DNA from: Ramlibacter albus
GTDB taxonomy: Bacteria > Pseudomonadota > Gammaproteobacteria > Burkholderiales > Burkholderiaceae_C
Direction of reading: 5' to 3'
DNA length: 64,000 bases
Assembly (NCBI RefSeq): GCF_014297445.1
Contig: NZ_JACORU010000001.1
Location: 930,001 to 994,000, forward strand
A model generated the notes under the pieces. The model saw nothing but the letters and a program-made list of their open reading frames with translations. It had not been told where the DNA came from and searched no databases. Below, one piece after another: positions 1 through 7,900 of the stretch (position 1 is its first letter; every line of letters starts with the position of its first letter). Position numbers and translations under genes: made by a program.

Positions 1-208
1 AGCGGCCGACGTACGCGAGGCAGGCGCCGAGGTCGTTGAGCGCGCGCAGCTCGCCCGGCTCGCGCTCCAGCACTTCGCGCAGCTTCTCCATCGAGCGCGT
101 GACGTCGCCCGCCTCGCGCAGCTTCACTGCTTCGACGAGCATGTTCTCGCGCCATTGCGCGGCCCGCTTCGACTTGGGCACGAAGCGGCGGAGGAGGTTG
201 GCCAGCAT
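1..208 (-). CDS. TPR-repeat protein, N-terminal part (cut by window edge)
   Basis: Only the first 69 codons are present; the gene continues beyond base 1. It begins MLANLLRRFVPKSKR, a basic N-terminus without a signal peptide. A helical stretch follows (LREAGDVTRSMEKLREVLER, then ALNDLGACLAYVG) with the spacing and small/aromatic pattern of tetratricopeptide repeats. By analogy with the TPR protein at 16406-18379, whose N-terminus is also short and basic, the missing part could carry a glycosyltransferase-like domain, but nothing here proves it. It is separated from the next gene by about 55 bases and is read in the same direction. TPR assignment is fairly safe; function unknown. Confidence 0.6.
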   Translation of the reverse strand, partial: MLANLLRRFVPKSKRAAQWRENMLVEAVKLREAGDVTRSMEKLREVLEREPGELRALNDLGACLAYVGR

Positions 209-264
209 CGGGCGCTTCCGGGGGGTCGGGACCGCGGCACCATTGCCGCGGCCGGATCATAAGG

Positions 265-612
265 TTACCGGCCGCCCCCGCCCGGGGCGGCGGGGCGTTT
301 CGCGGCGGCCTTCGACATCTCCATCACGAGGCCCTCGGTCGCGACGTCGATGAACTCGTCGGAATAACCGGCATTGCGCAGCTCCCACTTGAAGTGGTTG
401 GCGAATGCCGCGCGCCGGAAGAACCCCAGGCGGCGCTCGGCCTGGTAGTCGGACGCCGTCTCGTACGTCTTCTCGAGCTGGCGCGTGATGCGGTTGACGG
501 TGGCGCCCTTGCCCGCGCCGGCCACGCTGTCGGGCGGCAGGGACGCCTTGAGCTTCGTCACCAGGCCGGCAACGAACTCCTTTTCGGCCTCGGTACTCAG
601 GAACTTCAGCAT
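265..612 (-). CDS. Hypothetical protein, 115 aa, downstream of the pilins
   Basis: I do not recognise the family. The ATG at 612 is preferred because a GGAAG ribosome site lies upstream and the longer frame would run back through the pilin terminator. The protein (MLKFLSTEAEKEF...) is soluble-looking, has no membrane segment or signal, is rich in Lys, Glu and Arg, and ends in a flexible Ala/Pro/Gly tail. The centre has an aromatic/basic patch (RRLGFFRRAAFANHFKW). A rho-independent terminator at 631-655 separates it from the last pilin, so it either depends on read-through or has its own promoter. A role connected with the pili is only a guess from position. Confidence 0.6.
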   Translation of the reverse strand: MLKFLSTEAEKEFVAGLVTKLKASLPPDSVAGAGKGATVNRITRQLEKTYETASDYQAERRLGFFRRAAFANHFKWELRNAGYSDEFIDVATEGLVMEMSKAAAKRPAAPGGGGR

Positions 613-630
613 CGCGCGACTTCCGGAATG

Positions 631-655
631 AAAAGCCCCCGGCTCGCGGGGGCTT
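631..655 (-). terminator. Rho-independent terminator after pilin copy 1
   Basis: Read on the minus strand: an 8-bp perfect stem (AAGCCCCC/GGGGGCTT), a 7-base loop, and a run of four U beginning within the stem end. It starts about 20 bases after the pilin stop codon at 677, the usual place for an intrinsic terminator. Confidence 0.8.
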
Positions 656-676
656 GCTTTCGGGACCGCAGCGAAA

Positions 677-1090
677 TCAGCCGCGGCACGTACCCGGCAG
701 GTACTTGACCGGCGAACCCTGGCAGGTCCACGTGAGCGTACCGCCACTGGCCGTGGGCGTCAAAGTGACCGTGACGGCCGCACCGACGGAGGCGGAGTTG
801 CCGCTGACGGTGACGACGCCGTTCGCCGCGACGGAAGCCGCGGACACCTTGCCGACGGGCGCGACGGAGCAGTCGGCCGAGACGTTGCTCGGGATCGTGC
901 CGCCGTTGGACTGGGTCAGCTCGGTCACGCACGTGCGCGCGCCGGAGGCGGAAAGCATCAGCTCCGAGACCTTGGCGCGGATCGTGTAGTCCTGGTAAGC
1001 CGGCAGGGCCACCGCCGCCAGGATGCCGATGATCGCGACCACGATCATCAGTTCGATCAGGGTGAAGCCCTGTTGCAGTTGACGCTTCAT
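677..1090 (-). CDS. pilA: Type IV major pilin, tandem copy 1 (promoter-distal)
   Basis: Structural subunit of a type IVa pilus. The ATG at 1090 gives a short leader MKRQLQQG followed by FTLIEL: the prepilin peptidase site with Gly at -1, Phe at +1 (later methylated) and Glu at +5. A hydrophobic helix follows (residues 9-32, [17 protein letters not shown]). The globular part has four cysteines (near residues 55, 75, 124 and 135 by estimate) that could form the C-terminal disulfide loop. At 137 aa it has normal pilin length. By my reading it differs from copy 2 at only five positions (for example SVAPVG against SIAAVG). It has its own 189-bp upstream region and its own terminator, so it may be expressed separately from copies 2 and 3. 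Confidence 0.95.
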   Translation of the reverse strand: MKRQLQQGFTLIELMIVVAIIGILAAVALPAYQDYTIRAKVSELMLSASGARTCVTELTQSNGGTIPSNVSADCSVAPVGKVSAASVAANGVVTVSGNSASVGAAVTVTLTPTASGGTLTWTCQGSPVKYLPGTCRG

Positions 1091-1211
1091 TACACCTCCA
1101 GAAATGATTGGAACTCTCGACAAGCAATTCACATGCCTTTGGCCGCTGCGGGCTTTCGCGTTGAAAAACCCGCACTGGCCGCCGTCATCGTGACGAATGC
1201 GGCGAATGGCG

Positions 1212-1238
1212 TGACATTCCTGTCATTCAACAATGACA
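1212..1238. repeat. Overlapping inverted repeats in the pilin 2-pilin 1 gap
   Basis: Two perfect inverted repeats share an arm: TGACATTCCTGTCA (1212-1225, 5-bp arms) and TGTCATTCAACAATGACA (1221-1238, 7-bp arms with a CAAC loop). They cannot fold at the same time. They lie directly beside the terminator of pilin 2 and about 120 bases upstream of pilin 1. They could be an operator for a dimeric regulator, competing hairpins, or a secondary terminator structure. Confidence 0.5.
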
Positions 1239-1260
1239 AAGGCCTCCGCGAGGAGGCCTT
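1239..1260 (-). terminator. Rho-independent terminator after pilin copy 2
   Basis: On the minus strand: a 9-bp perfect stem AAGGCCTCC/GGAGGCCTT with a 4-base loop, ending in TTTG. It begins about 20 bases after the stop codon at 1280. The U tract is short, but position and stem are convincing. Confidence 0.75.
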
Positions 1261-1279
1261 GCCATGTCACAGCGGACGA

Positions 1280-1693
1280 TCAGCCGCGGCAGGTACCCGG
1301 CAGGTACTTCACGGGCGAGCCCTGGCAGGTCCAGGTCAGCGTGCCGCCGCTGGCGGTGGGGGTCAGCGTCACCGTGACGGCCGCGCCGACGGAGGCCGAG
1401 TTGCCGCTCACTGTCACGATGCCGGCCGCGTCCACGGAAGCCGCGGACACCTTGCCGACGGCCGCGATGGAGCAGTCGGCCGACACGTTGCTGGGGATCG
1501 TGCCGCCGTTGGACTGGGTCAGCTCAGTGACGCAGGTGCGAGCGCCGGAGGCCGACAGCATCAGCTCCGACACTTTCGCGCGGATCGTGTAGTCCTGGTA
1601 GGCGGGCAGCGCGACGGCCGCCAGGATGCCGATGATCGCGACGACGATCATCAGTTCGATGAGGGTGAAGCCCTGTTGTAATTGACGTTTCAT
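1280..1693 (-). CDS. pilA: Type IV major pilin, tandem copy 2
   Basis: Same architecture as its neighbours: an 8-residue leader ending in Gly, FTLIEL processing site with Glu+5, a hydrophobic N-terminal helix and four cysteines in the globular domain; 137 aa. ATG at 1693 is preceded by a purine-rich site (GAGAAAAC). It lies 72 bases after copy 3 with no clear terminator between, so 3 and 2 are probably co-transcribed, and transcription should end at the hairpin at 1239-1260. It is nearly identical to copy 1 (five differences counted), which suggests recent duplication or gene conversion. Confidence 0.95.
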   Translation of the reverse strand: MKRQLQQGFTLIELMIVVAIIGILAAVALPAYQDYTIRAKVSELMLSASGARTCVTELTQSNGGTIPSNVSADCSIAAVGKVSAASVDAAGIVTVSGNSASVGAAVTVTLTPTASGGTLTWTCQGSPVKYLPGTCRG

Positions 1694-1765
1694 GTTTTCT
1701 CCGAGTGGGTGGAAAGGAAGCCCTCGACGACGACTGAGAGCGCTGGGGCCGGGCCGATCGTTCGA

Positions 1766-2179
1766 TCAGCCGCGGCAACTGCCGGGGAGGTACTTCAGGG
1801 GGGTTCCGGCGCACGTCCAGGTGAGCGTGCCGCCCGAAGCCGCGGGCACGAGCGTCACGGTGACCGCCGCGCCGACCGATGCCGAGTTGCCGACGATCGT
1901 CACGACGCCGTTGGCACCGACGTCCGCCGAGGACACCTTGCCGACCGCGGCGATGGAGCAGTCGGCCGAGACGTTGCTCGGGATGATGCCGCCGTTGGAT
2001 TGCGTGAGCTCGGTGATGCAGGTGCGTGCGCCGCTGGCCGCGAGCATCAGCTCGGAGACCTTGGCGCGGATCGTGTAGTCCTGGTACGCGGGCAGGGCGA
2101 CGGCCGCCAGGATACCGATGATGGCCACGACGATCATCAGTTCGATGAGCGTGAAGCCCTGCTGCAGTTGACGCTTCAT
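1766..2179 (-). CDS. pilA: Type IV major pilin, tandem copy 3 (promoter-proximal)
   Basis: Prepilin with leader MKRQLQQG, processing motif FTLIEL and hydrophobic helix identical to the other two copies; 137 aa. It is the most diverged copy in the surface-exposed part (for example [18 protein letters not shown], and the end [16 protein letters not shown]), while the four cysteines are kept. A GGAGG ribosome site precedes the ATG at 2179. The 190-bp region upstream, between this gene and the ATPase gene, contains a plausible sigma-70 promoter (2268-2295), so it probably heads the pilin transcript rather than being read only from the ATPase gene. Confidence 0.95.
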   Translation of the reverse strand: MKRQLQQGFTLIELMIVVAIIGILAAVALPAYQDYTIRAKVSELMLAASGARTCITELTQSNGGIIPSNVSADCSIAAVGKVSSADVGANGVVTIVGNSASVGAAVTVTLVPAASGGTLTWTCAGTPLKYLPGSCRG

Positions 2180-2267
2180 GGAACCTCCGTTCTGTTGAAG
2201 AAGCGATGCGTTACCGCAATCGGCATGCCATCGCCGTTCGCCGGCCCGCCGGCGCGACAGGCGGATT

Positions 2268-2295
2268 CGTATAGTGCAAACGGATTAAAACACAA
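2268..2295 (-). promoter_or_regulatory. Possible sigma-70 promoter of the pilin cluster
   Basis: On the minus strand: TTGTGT (2290-2295), a 16-base spacer, TATACG (2268-2273), about 90 bases upstream of the pilin 3 start. This is the most AT-rich patch in the local sequence. I looked for the GG-N10-GC sigma-54 pattern common upstream of pilA elsewhere and did not find correct spacing. Confidence 0.4.
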
Positions 2296-2369
2296 CTCAA
2301 CAGGCGCAAGGATGAGCTGCCGAGGCCGCGGCCCCGACAAACTTGTCAACCACTCTTTGCGCTATGTGA

Positions 2370-4796
2370 CTACTTGATGCAGACGGAGCGGACCTGCTTG
2401 ATGTCGGTCGTGCCCATCATGATCTTCTCCATGCCGTCCATCTTCAGCGTGCGCATGCCGCTGCCGACAGCCGCCACGAAGATCTCGGCCACGCGGGCGC
2501 GCTCCTGGATCAGCTTCTTGACTTCGTCCGTGCCGATCAGGAGCTCGTGCAGGCCGACCCGGCCCTTGTAGCCGGTCTTGTTGCACTTGTCGCAGCCGAC
2601 CGCCCGGTAGAACTTCAGGCGGCCGTTGTCGCCATAGTGCTTCAGCCAGGTCTCGTACAGCTTCTTGGCCTCGCCTGCGTAGTCGGCCTTCCACGCGGCG
2701 GTGTGCCGCAGGTCCTCGGCGTACTCGGCGATGAAGGTCTTGATCTCCTCCTGCTCGGGGTAGTAGCCCTCCTTGCAGTCGCACAGGCGCTTGGCCAGGC
2801 GCTGCGCCAGGATGCCCAGCAGCGCGTCCGCGAAGTTGAACGGGTCCATGCCCATGTCCAGCAGGCGGATGATCGATTCCGGCGCGGAGTTCGTGTGCAG
2901 CGTGGAGAACACGAGGTGGCCCGTGAGCGACGCCTCGATGCCCATCGACACCGTTTCCTTGTCGCGCGACTCGCCCACCATGATGATGTCCGGGTCGGCA
3001 CGCAGGAAGGCGCGCATCACGAGGGCGAAATCGATGCCCGCCTTCTTGTTCACCTGCACCTGCCGCAGGCCCTTCTGCGTGATTTCGACCGGGTCCTCGG
3101 CGGTCCAGATCTTGGTGTCCGGCGTGTTGAGGAACTTCAGGATCGAGTGCAGCGTGGTCGTCTTGCCGGAGCCCGTGGGACCGCAGACGTAGAACAGGCC
3201 GTAGGGCTTGCTGACCGTCTTCTCGAGGTTCTCCTTGTTGTGCGGCGTGAGGCCCAGCTTCTCCATCGGGATCGGCTCGCCGGCCGCCAGGATACGCATG
3301 ACCACGTCCTCGACGCCGCCTGCCGACGGGATGGTGGCCACCCGCAGCTCGATGTCCAGCGGGCCGAACTTCTTGAACTTGATCTTGCCGTCCTGGGGCT
3401 TGCGCTTCTCGGAGATGTCGAGGTCGCACATGATCTTCAGGCGCGTGACCAGCGCCTGGCGGAAGTGCGCCGGCACCTCGACGAAGTTCTGCAACGAGCC
3501 GTCGATGCGCAGGCGGATGCCGGTCTTGAGCTTGCCGGGCATCGGCTCGATATGGATGTCCGACGCGCGCAGGTTGTACGCGTCGACGATGATCTTGTTG
3601 ACGAACTTGACCAGCTCGTTGTCGGACGCGGCGGAGGCGGCGTCGGTCTCCTCGGTGCTGCCCTCGTCGTCGACCGGCGCATTCAGGTCCGCGAGCAGCT
3701 CGTCCATCGACTGGCCGCCGTCGGCCTCGGACACGCCCCACAGCTGCGCGAGCGTCTCGTCGAATTCGGTCTGCGTCGTGACGCGGTACGCGAACTTGCC
3801 GATGCGCGGGAAGATCTGCGGCACCACCCGCGAGCCGCGCACGGCCTCGGGGTCCGTGCACATCACGATCAGCCCCTCGGGCCCCTCCTCCAGCGGCATC
3901 CAGCCCTGCTCGGTCACGAACTCGCGCTTGAGGTTGCCCTGCAGGGCCTCGACCTTGATGCGCCCCGGGTTGAAGGGCTCGTAGGGCACGCCGAAGAACT
4001 TCGCGAGCGACGGGCCGATCTGCGCCGGCCGGATGCCGAAGTCGGCCATCAGCACGTACTCGACCGGCTTGGCCTCCTCGCGCGCCTTCTGCACCGCGGT
4101 GGCGAGTTCCTCGGCGGTGATCACGCCGTTCTGCAGCAGGCCGTCGTACTTGGAGGACTTGCGCCGCGCGCCCTCCTCCGCCTTCTGCATGCGCTGGCGG
4201 ATGGCGGTGGCGAGCGTCTGGCAAAGCTGCTGCGCGCCGTCGATCTCCAGGTCGCCGAAGGGCACGTCGCTCTTGTTGTTGATGACCTGCAGCACGCCGT
4301 GGAGCACGTCGCCGTCGAGGATCGGCATCACGAGCATCTGCTTCGTGCGGTAGCCGGAGCGCTTGTCGACCTCCTTGAGGAACGCGAGCGACGGGTGGAT
4401 GCGCTTGAGCGCCTCGTCGTCGTAGACGTCGGCGATGTTCACCATCTGCTTGGAGAAGGCAACGTAGCCGGCGATGCTCTGCGCGCTGATCGGCAGCTTC
4501 AGGTCCTTCGCGGTGTTCAGGCCGGTCTTGAGCTTCGAGACGATCGCCGTGCGGTCCTCGTTGATCGCGTACAACGTCAGGCGATCGGCGTTGAACAGCT
4601 TGCAGATGTCGGCGCTGGCGTCCAGCATGATCTGGTCGACGTTGTCGGTCGCGTGGACCTTGGTCGTGACCTGCTGCAGCTGCTTGTAGAAAAGGGCCTC
4701 GAACGTGACGCCCCGCTTCTCGGGCGGCAGCATCTGCGAGTCGAAGAACGCCTGCGAATCGCGTTCGTGGGTGTTGGGCTTGAGGACTGCACTCAT
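2370..4796 (-). CDS. GAF-domain GspE/PilB-type secretion ATPase
   Basis: Hexameric AAA+ motor ATPase of the type II secretion/type IV pilus family, 808 aa, so much longer than usual PilB (about 570). Residues ~40-190 form a GAF-like sensor domain; ~215-350 resemble the GspE N-terminal (MshEN) domain; ~410-720 are the ATPase. Walker A is GPTGSGKTTT near residue 542 and Walker B DPDIIMVGESRD near 604. The zinc-site cysteines are CDC near 670 and CDKC near 736, as in extension ATPases. The start MSAVLKPNTHERDS is used; its ATG overlaps the stop of the phosphodiesterase gene by 4 bases (ATGA), showing translational coupling. Beside three pilins it most likely drives pilus extension, with the GAF domain adding ligand control (inference). 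Confidence 0.9.
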   Translation of the reverse strand: MSAVLKPNTHERDSQAFFDSQMLPPEKRGVTFEALFYKQLQQVTTKVHATDNVDQIMLDASADICKLFNADRLTLYAINEDRTAIVSKLKTGLNTAKDLKLPISAQSIAGYVAFSKQMVNIADVYDDEALKRIHPSLAFLKEVDKRSGYRTKQMLVMPILDGDVLHGVLQVINNKSDVPFGDLEIDGAQQLCQTLATAIRQRMQKAEEGARRKSSKYDGLLQNGVITAEELATAVQKAREEAKPVEYVLMADFGIRPAQIGPSLAKFFGVPYEPFNPGRIKVEALQGNLKREFVTEQGWMPLEEGPEGLIVMCTDPEAVRGSRVVPQIFPRIGKFAYRVTTQTEFDETLAQLWGVSEADGGQSMDELLADLNAPVDDEGSTEETDAASAASDNELVKFVNKIIVDAYNLRASDIHIEPMPGKLKTGIRLRIDGSLQNFVEVPAHFRQALVTRLKIMCDLDISEKRKPQDGKIKFKKFGPLDIELRVATIPSAGGVEDVVMRILAAGEPIPMEKLGLTPHNKENLEKTVSKPYGLFYVCGPTGSGKTTTLHSILKFLNTPDTKIWTAEDPVEITQKGLRQVQVNKKAGIDFALVMRAFLRADPDIIMVGESRDKETVSMGIEASLTGHLVFSTLHTNSAPESIIRLLDMGMDPFNFADALLGILAQRLAKRLCDCKEGYYPEQEEIKTFIAEYAEDLRHTAAWKADYAGEAKKLYETWLKHYGDNGRLKFYRAVGCDKCNKTGYKGRVGLHELLIGTDEVKKLIQERARVAEIFVAAVGSGMRTLKMDGMEKIMMGTTDIKQVRSVCIK

Positions 4797-5584
4797 AGTT
4801 CGAACTCCTGTCCCGCGCGCAGCCAGCGGATGTCATGCACGACATTCGGCCCGAACGGCTGCGTCTGGTCGAACTTCTGGATCTCGGTCATGATCAGCTC
4901 GGTCTCCGCCGGCTTGGTGTGCGTGATGAAGATCGGGAAGCGCTTGCCCTTGTCGATCATGTCCAGCTCCTCGGCCAGCGCATGGGGCGACAGGTGCAGG
5001 CTGCGGCGCGCGAGGTCCTTCTCCCGGTTGGAGAAGGCCGTCTCGATCACCAGCGCCGCGACGTCCAGCTGGTTCAGGCGGCGCCAGAAAGCGGGGTTGC
5101 GCTCGGTGTCGCCGGTGAACACCCACGCGCCGTGCGTCACGTCCACCGCGTAGCCGCAGGCCGGCACCGTGTGCACGGCCGGCAGCACCTCGATCTTCTT
5201 GCCGTTGATGTCCAGCACCTGCCCCACGTGGATCTCGTGGAAGCTCACGAAGGGCGCCTCGGGCGTGGGGATGCGGCTGAAGTCCGGCCAGATCACGTTG
5301 TTGAAGACGTGCGCCTTGATGGCGGCCAGCGTGCCGGGCAGCGCGTGGATCTTCACCGGCTCGGTGAGCATGGAGGCGATGCTGTCGACCATCAGCGGCA
5401 GCGCCGCCACGTGGTCCAGGTGCGAATGCGTCAGCAGCACGTGCTTGATGCGCATCATCTCCTCGAGCGTGAGGTCGCCCACGCCGGTGCCCGCGTCGAT
5501 GAGGACGTCGCCGTCGATCAGGAACGACGTGGTCCGGCACTCTTTCGCGATCGCGCCGGAGCAGCCCAGCACCCGCACCTTCAT
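4793..5584 (-). CDS. Metallo-beta-lactamase-fold class II cyclic-nucleotide phosphodiesterase
   Basis: Cytoplasmic metal-dependent hydrolase, 263 aa, with the motif THSHLDH at residues 52-58 and a later histidine (AVHTVPACGYAV) and aspartate (FTGDTERN) expected for a two-metal site. Overall it resembles class II 3',5'-cyclic-nucleotide phosphodiesterases (CpdP/yeast PDE1 type), which open cAMP to 5'-AMP. No signal peptide. Its ATG at 5584 lies 7 bases after the adenylate cyclase stop, and its stop overlaps the ATPase start, so production and removal of cAMP are encoded in one transcript. The family covers other MBL hydrolases; the cyclase next door strongly favours the cAMP reading. Confidence 0.82.
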   Translation of the reverse strand: MKVRVLGCSGAIAKECRTTSFLIDGDVLIDAGTGVGDLTLEEMMRIKHVLLTHSHLDHVAALPLMVDSIASMLTEPVKIHALPGTLAAIKAHVFNNVIWPDFSRIPTPEAPFVSFHEIHVGQVLDINGKKIEVLPAVHTVPACGYAVDVTHGAWVFTGDTERNPAFWRRLNQLDVAALVIETAFSNREKDLARRSLHLSPHALAEELDMIDKGKRFPIFITHTKPAETELIMTEIQKFDQTQPFGPNVVHDIRWLRAGQEFEL

Positions 5585-5591
5585 CAGGTCC

Positions 5592-7841
5592 TCACTTGGT
5601 CTCGAAGTTGGTCGCGCCGTCCCACTCCGGGTCGAACGGCAGCAGCCGCATCGAGGCTACACGTTCGGAGTACAGCTCGTAAAGGTATTTTTTTGCATTC
5701 ATCCGCTGCAGGTTGATCAGCAGCACGTCGCACTGGTCCCAGTCCTGCGAGCGGTACGCCTTCAGGAAGGTCGCCCAGGTCTTGAGCTCCTCCTGCGTCC
5801 CCTTCTCGAGCCGCTCGAGCGGCGCCACCGGCCAGAAGATCGCCACGGCTTCCTTCTTGCCCTTGACGCGAACGCGGTCAAGCTCCTGCCACGCGAAATC
5901 GTTGGCGAGCTTGCGGGTGGATTCGCTCACCACGATGTCAACCCCGTACACCTTGGACAGGCCCTCGAGCCGCGAGCCGAGGTTCACGGCGTCGCCGATC
6001 ACGGTGTAGGCACGGCGGATTTCCGAGCCCATGTCGCCCACGCACATCGGGCCGGTGTTCAGGCCGACGCCGACACCGATCTCGGGTAAACCCTTAGCGC
6101 GGTGCTCCTCGTTGATCTTGCGCACCGCGTTGGACATCTCCAGCGAGGTCTTCACTGCCAGGTGCGGGTGGTTCGGCAGCTCGACGGGCGCGCCCCAGAA
6201 GGCCATCACGCAATCGCCCATGTACTTGTCGATCGTGCCGCGGTTGCCGCGGATGATGTCCGTGAGGCGGTTGAACACGTTGTTGAGCAGCGCCTGCAGC
6301 TGCGTCGGGTCCATCTTCTCCGACATGTTGGTGAAGCCGCGCATGTCGCAGAACATCACCGTCAGCTCCTTGCTGGTGGCCGTCATGCTGTAGCTGACGG
6401 GGTCCTTGGCCATCTCGTCCACCAGCTCCGGCGGCACGTAGGTGCCGAACAGGTGCGCCAGCTCGCGCTTGCTGCGGCTTTCCACGAAATAGCCGTAGCC
6501 CATGTTGAGCGCGAAAGCCGTGATCGTCATGACGAGGCCGGCCGCGAGCGGCAGCACGAGCCCCAGGTCCGCATAGAGCCAGAAGTTCAGCACGACGACC
6601 ACGGCGATCACCGACACGCTCAGGATCACCGCGCGCGTGGCCGACACCAGCGGCAGGCCGAAGGCGAGCGTCAGGCCCGCGAGCAGCAGGATGACCACGT
6701 CGTAGCCGAGCGCGTAGTCGGGCCGCACGGTGATCTTGTTGTCGAGGAAGCCCGAGATCAGGTTGGCGTGAACCTCCACGCCCGGGTACACCTCGCCGGC
6801 GGGCGTGGCCCGCAGGTCCTGCAGGCCCGGCGCCGTCGTGCCCACCAGGACGATCTTGCCCTTGAGCGACTCGGCGGGCACCTTGCCGTTGACGAGGTCC
6901 CCCGCCGAGATGTACTTGAACGAGCCTCCCTTCGGCCCGCCCGGGCCGCGGAAGGGCGAAAGCGAGATCACGCCCTCGGCAACGGGAATCGCGAGCGACT
7001 TGTCGCCCAGCCGCAGGCGGATGCTGTCCAGCCCCTGGTAGTTGCGCCCCACCCACTTTTCCTGCGGGAAGCCCGGCTCGACGCGCGGCGAGCCCATGAG
7101 GATGCGGAACATCGCCAGGGCCAGCGATTCGTAGTAGTTGTCCTTGTATTCCGCCACCAGCGGCACGGAGCGCACCAGGCCGTCGGGGTCGGGCACCGGG
7201 TTGAAGAAGCCCGCGATCGGCGCCGCCTTCGCGAGCTGCTCGATGTTGGAGCCGTAGCCGTTCCAGGACGTGAACTTGATCGGCCGCCCCTGCAGCGTCG
7301 AGCGGTCCATCACCGGCGCGGGCAGCGCGCCGCTGGTGTGGCCCTCGCGATCACTGGTGAAGTAGTAGCCCATGACGATGGGCCGCCCCTGCAGCGACTT
7401 GGCAAACAGCGCGTCGTAATCGAGCGAGGCCTGCAGCAGGTTCAGCTTCTCGCCGAACGCCGGGTTGTCCTTCAGCTCGTTGCCCGCGAGCTGGCGCAGG
7501 CGCTTGAGGCCGGAGCTGTCGTCCGGCTCGGCGAACACGATGTCGAAGCCGACGACGGCCACTTTCTGGCGGTCGAACAGCTCGTTGACCATCTCCGCCA
7601 TGCGGTTGCGGCTCCAGGGCCAGCGGCCGACCTCGGCGAGGCTCTTTTCGTCGATGTCCACGATGACGATGCGATCGTCGAGCGTGCGCGGCATCGTGGC
7701 GCGCAGGCGCGCGTCGTAGATGATGTCGTCCAGCCGCTGCAGCACGCCGATCTTCATCACGCCGACGGCGTGAAGCAGCGCCAGCACCAGCGGGACCAGC
7801 GTGACCGCAATGCGGGACCAATGCCTGGAAAAAAGCCCCAT
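5592..7841 (-). CDS. CHASE2-domain class III adenylate cyclase
   Basis: Membrane receptor cyclase, 749 aa: one N-terminal membrane helix (residues ~10-30), an extracytoplasmic CHASE2 sensor (~35-345), a cluster of three membrane helices (~370-450), then a class III cyclase domain (~480-665). Metal-binding aspartates are visible in FCDMRGFT (~498) and KYMGD (~543). The Lys of IDKYMGD and the Thr of YTVIGD are the pair expected for ATP rather than GTP, and AVNLGSRLE supplies the transition-state Asn and Arg. It should make cAMP in response to a periplasmic signal. The gene lies between the FHA gene (59 bases away) and the phosphodiesterase (7 bases). A short C-terminal extension of about 80 residues is unassigned. 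Confidence 0.92.
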   Translation of the reverse strand: MGLFSRHWSRIAVTLVPLVLALLHAVGVMKIGVLQRLDDIIYDARLRATMPRTLDDRIVIVDIDEKSLAEVGRWPWSRNRMAEMVNELFDRQKVAVVGFDIVFAEPDDSSGLKRLRQLAGNELKDNPAFGEKLNLLQASLDYDALFAKSLQGRPIVMGYYFTSDREGHTSGALPAPVMDRSTLQGRPIKFTSWNGYGSNIEQLAKAAPIAGFFNPVPDPDGLVRSVPLVAEYKDNYYESLALAMFRILMGSPRVEPGFPQEKWVGRNYQGLDSIRLRLGDKSLAIPVAEGVISLSPFRGPGGPKGGSFKYISAGDLVNGKVPAESLKGKIVLVGTTAPGLQDLRATPAGEVYPGVEVHANLISGFLDNKITVRPDYALGYDVVILLLAGLTLAFGLPLVSATRAVILSVSVIAVVVVLNFWLYADLGLVLPLAAGLVMTITAFALNMGYGYFVESRSKRELAHLFGTYVPPELVDEMAKDPVSYSMTATSKELTVMFCDMRGFTNMSEKMDPTQLQALLNNVFNRLTDIIRGNRGTIDKYMGDCVMAFWGAPVELPNHPHLAVKTSLEMSNAVRKINEEHRAKGLPEIGVGVGLNTGPMCVGDMGSEIRRAYTVIGDAVNLGSRLEGLSKVYGVDIVVSESTRKLANDFAWQELDRVRVKGKKEAVAIFWPVAPLERLEKGTQEELKTWATFLKAYRSQDWDQCDVLLINLQRMNAKKYLYELYSERVASMRLLPFDPEWDGATNFETK

Positions 7842-7900
7842 GCTCCCCCGTCGTTATTTGACCGCCGCGCCTGCCGGCAAGCGCGCCGGGATGCCGGCCG

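Noticed and set aside
2180-2369. Possible sigma-54 promoter for pilA
   Set aside because: A CGGCAG...CTTGC pair exists, but the distance between the GG and GC elements is 12, not 10, bases.
2370-4796. c-di-GMP binding by the MshEN-like domain of the pilus ATPase
   Set aside because: The RLGxxL...PxxL repeat motif of c-di-GMP-binding MshEN domains is not recognisable in residues 215-350.
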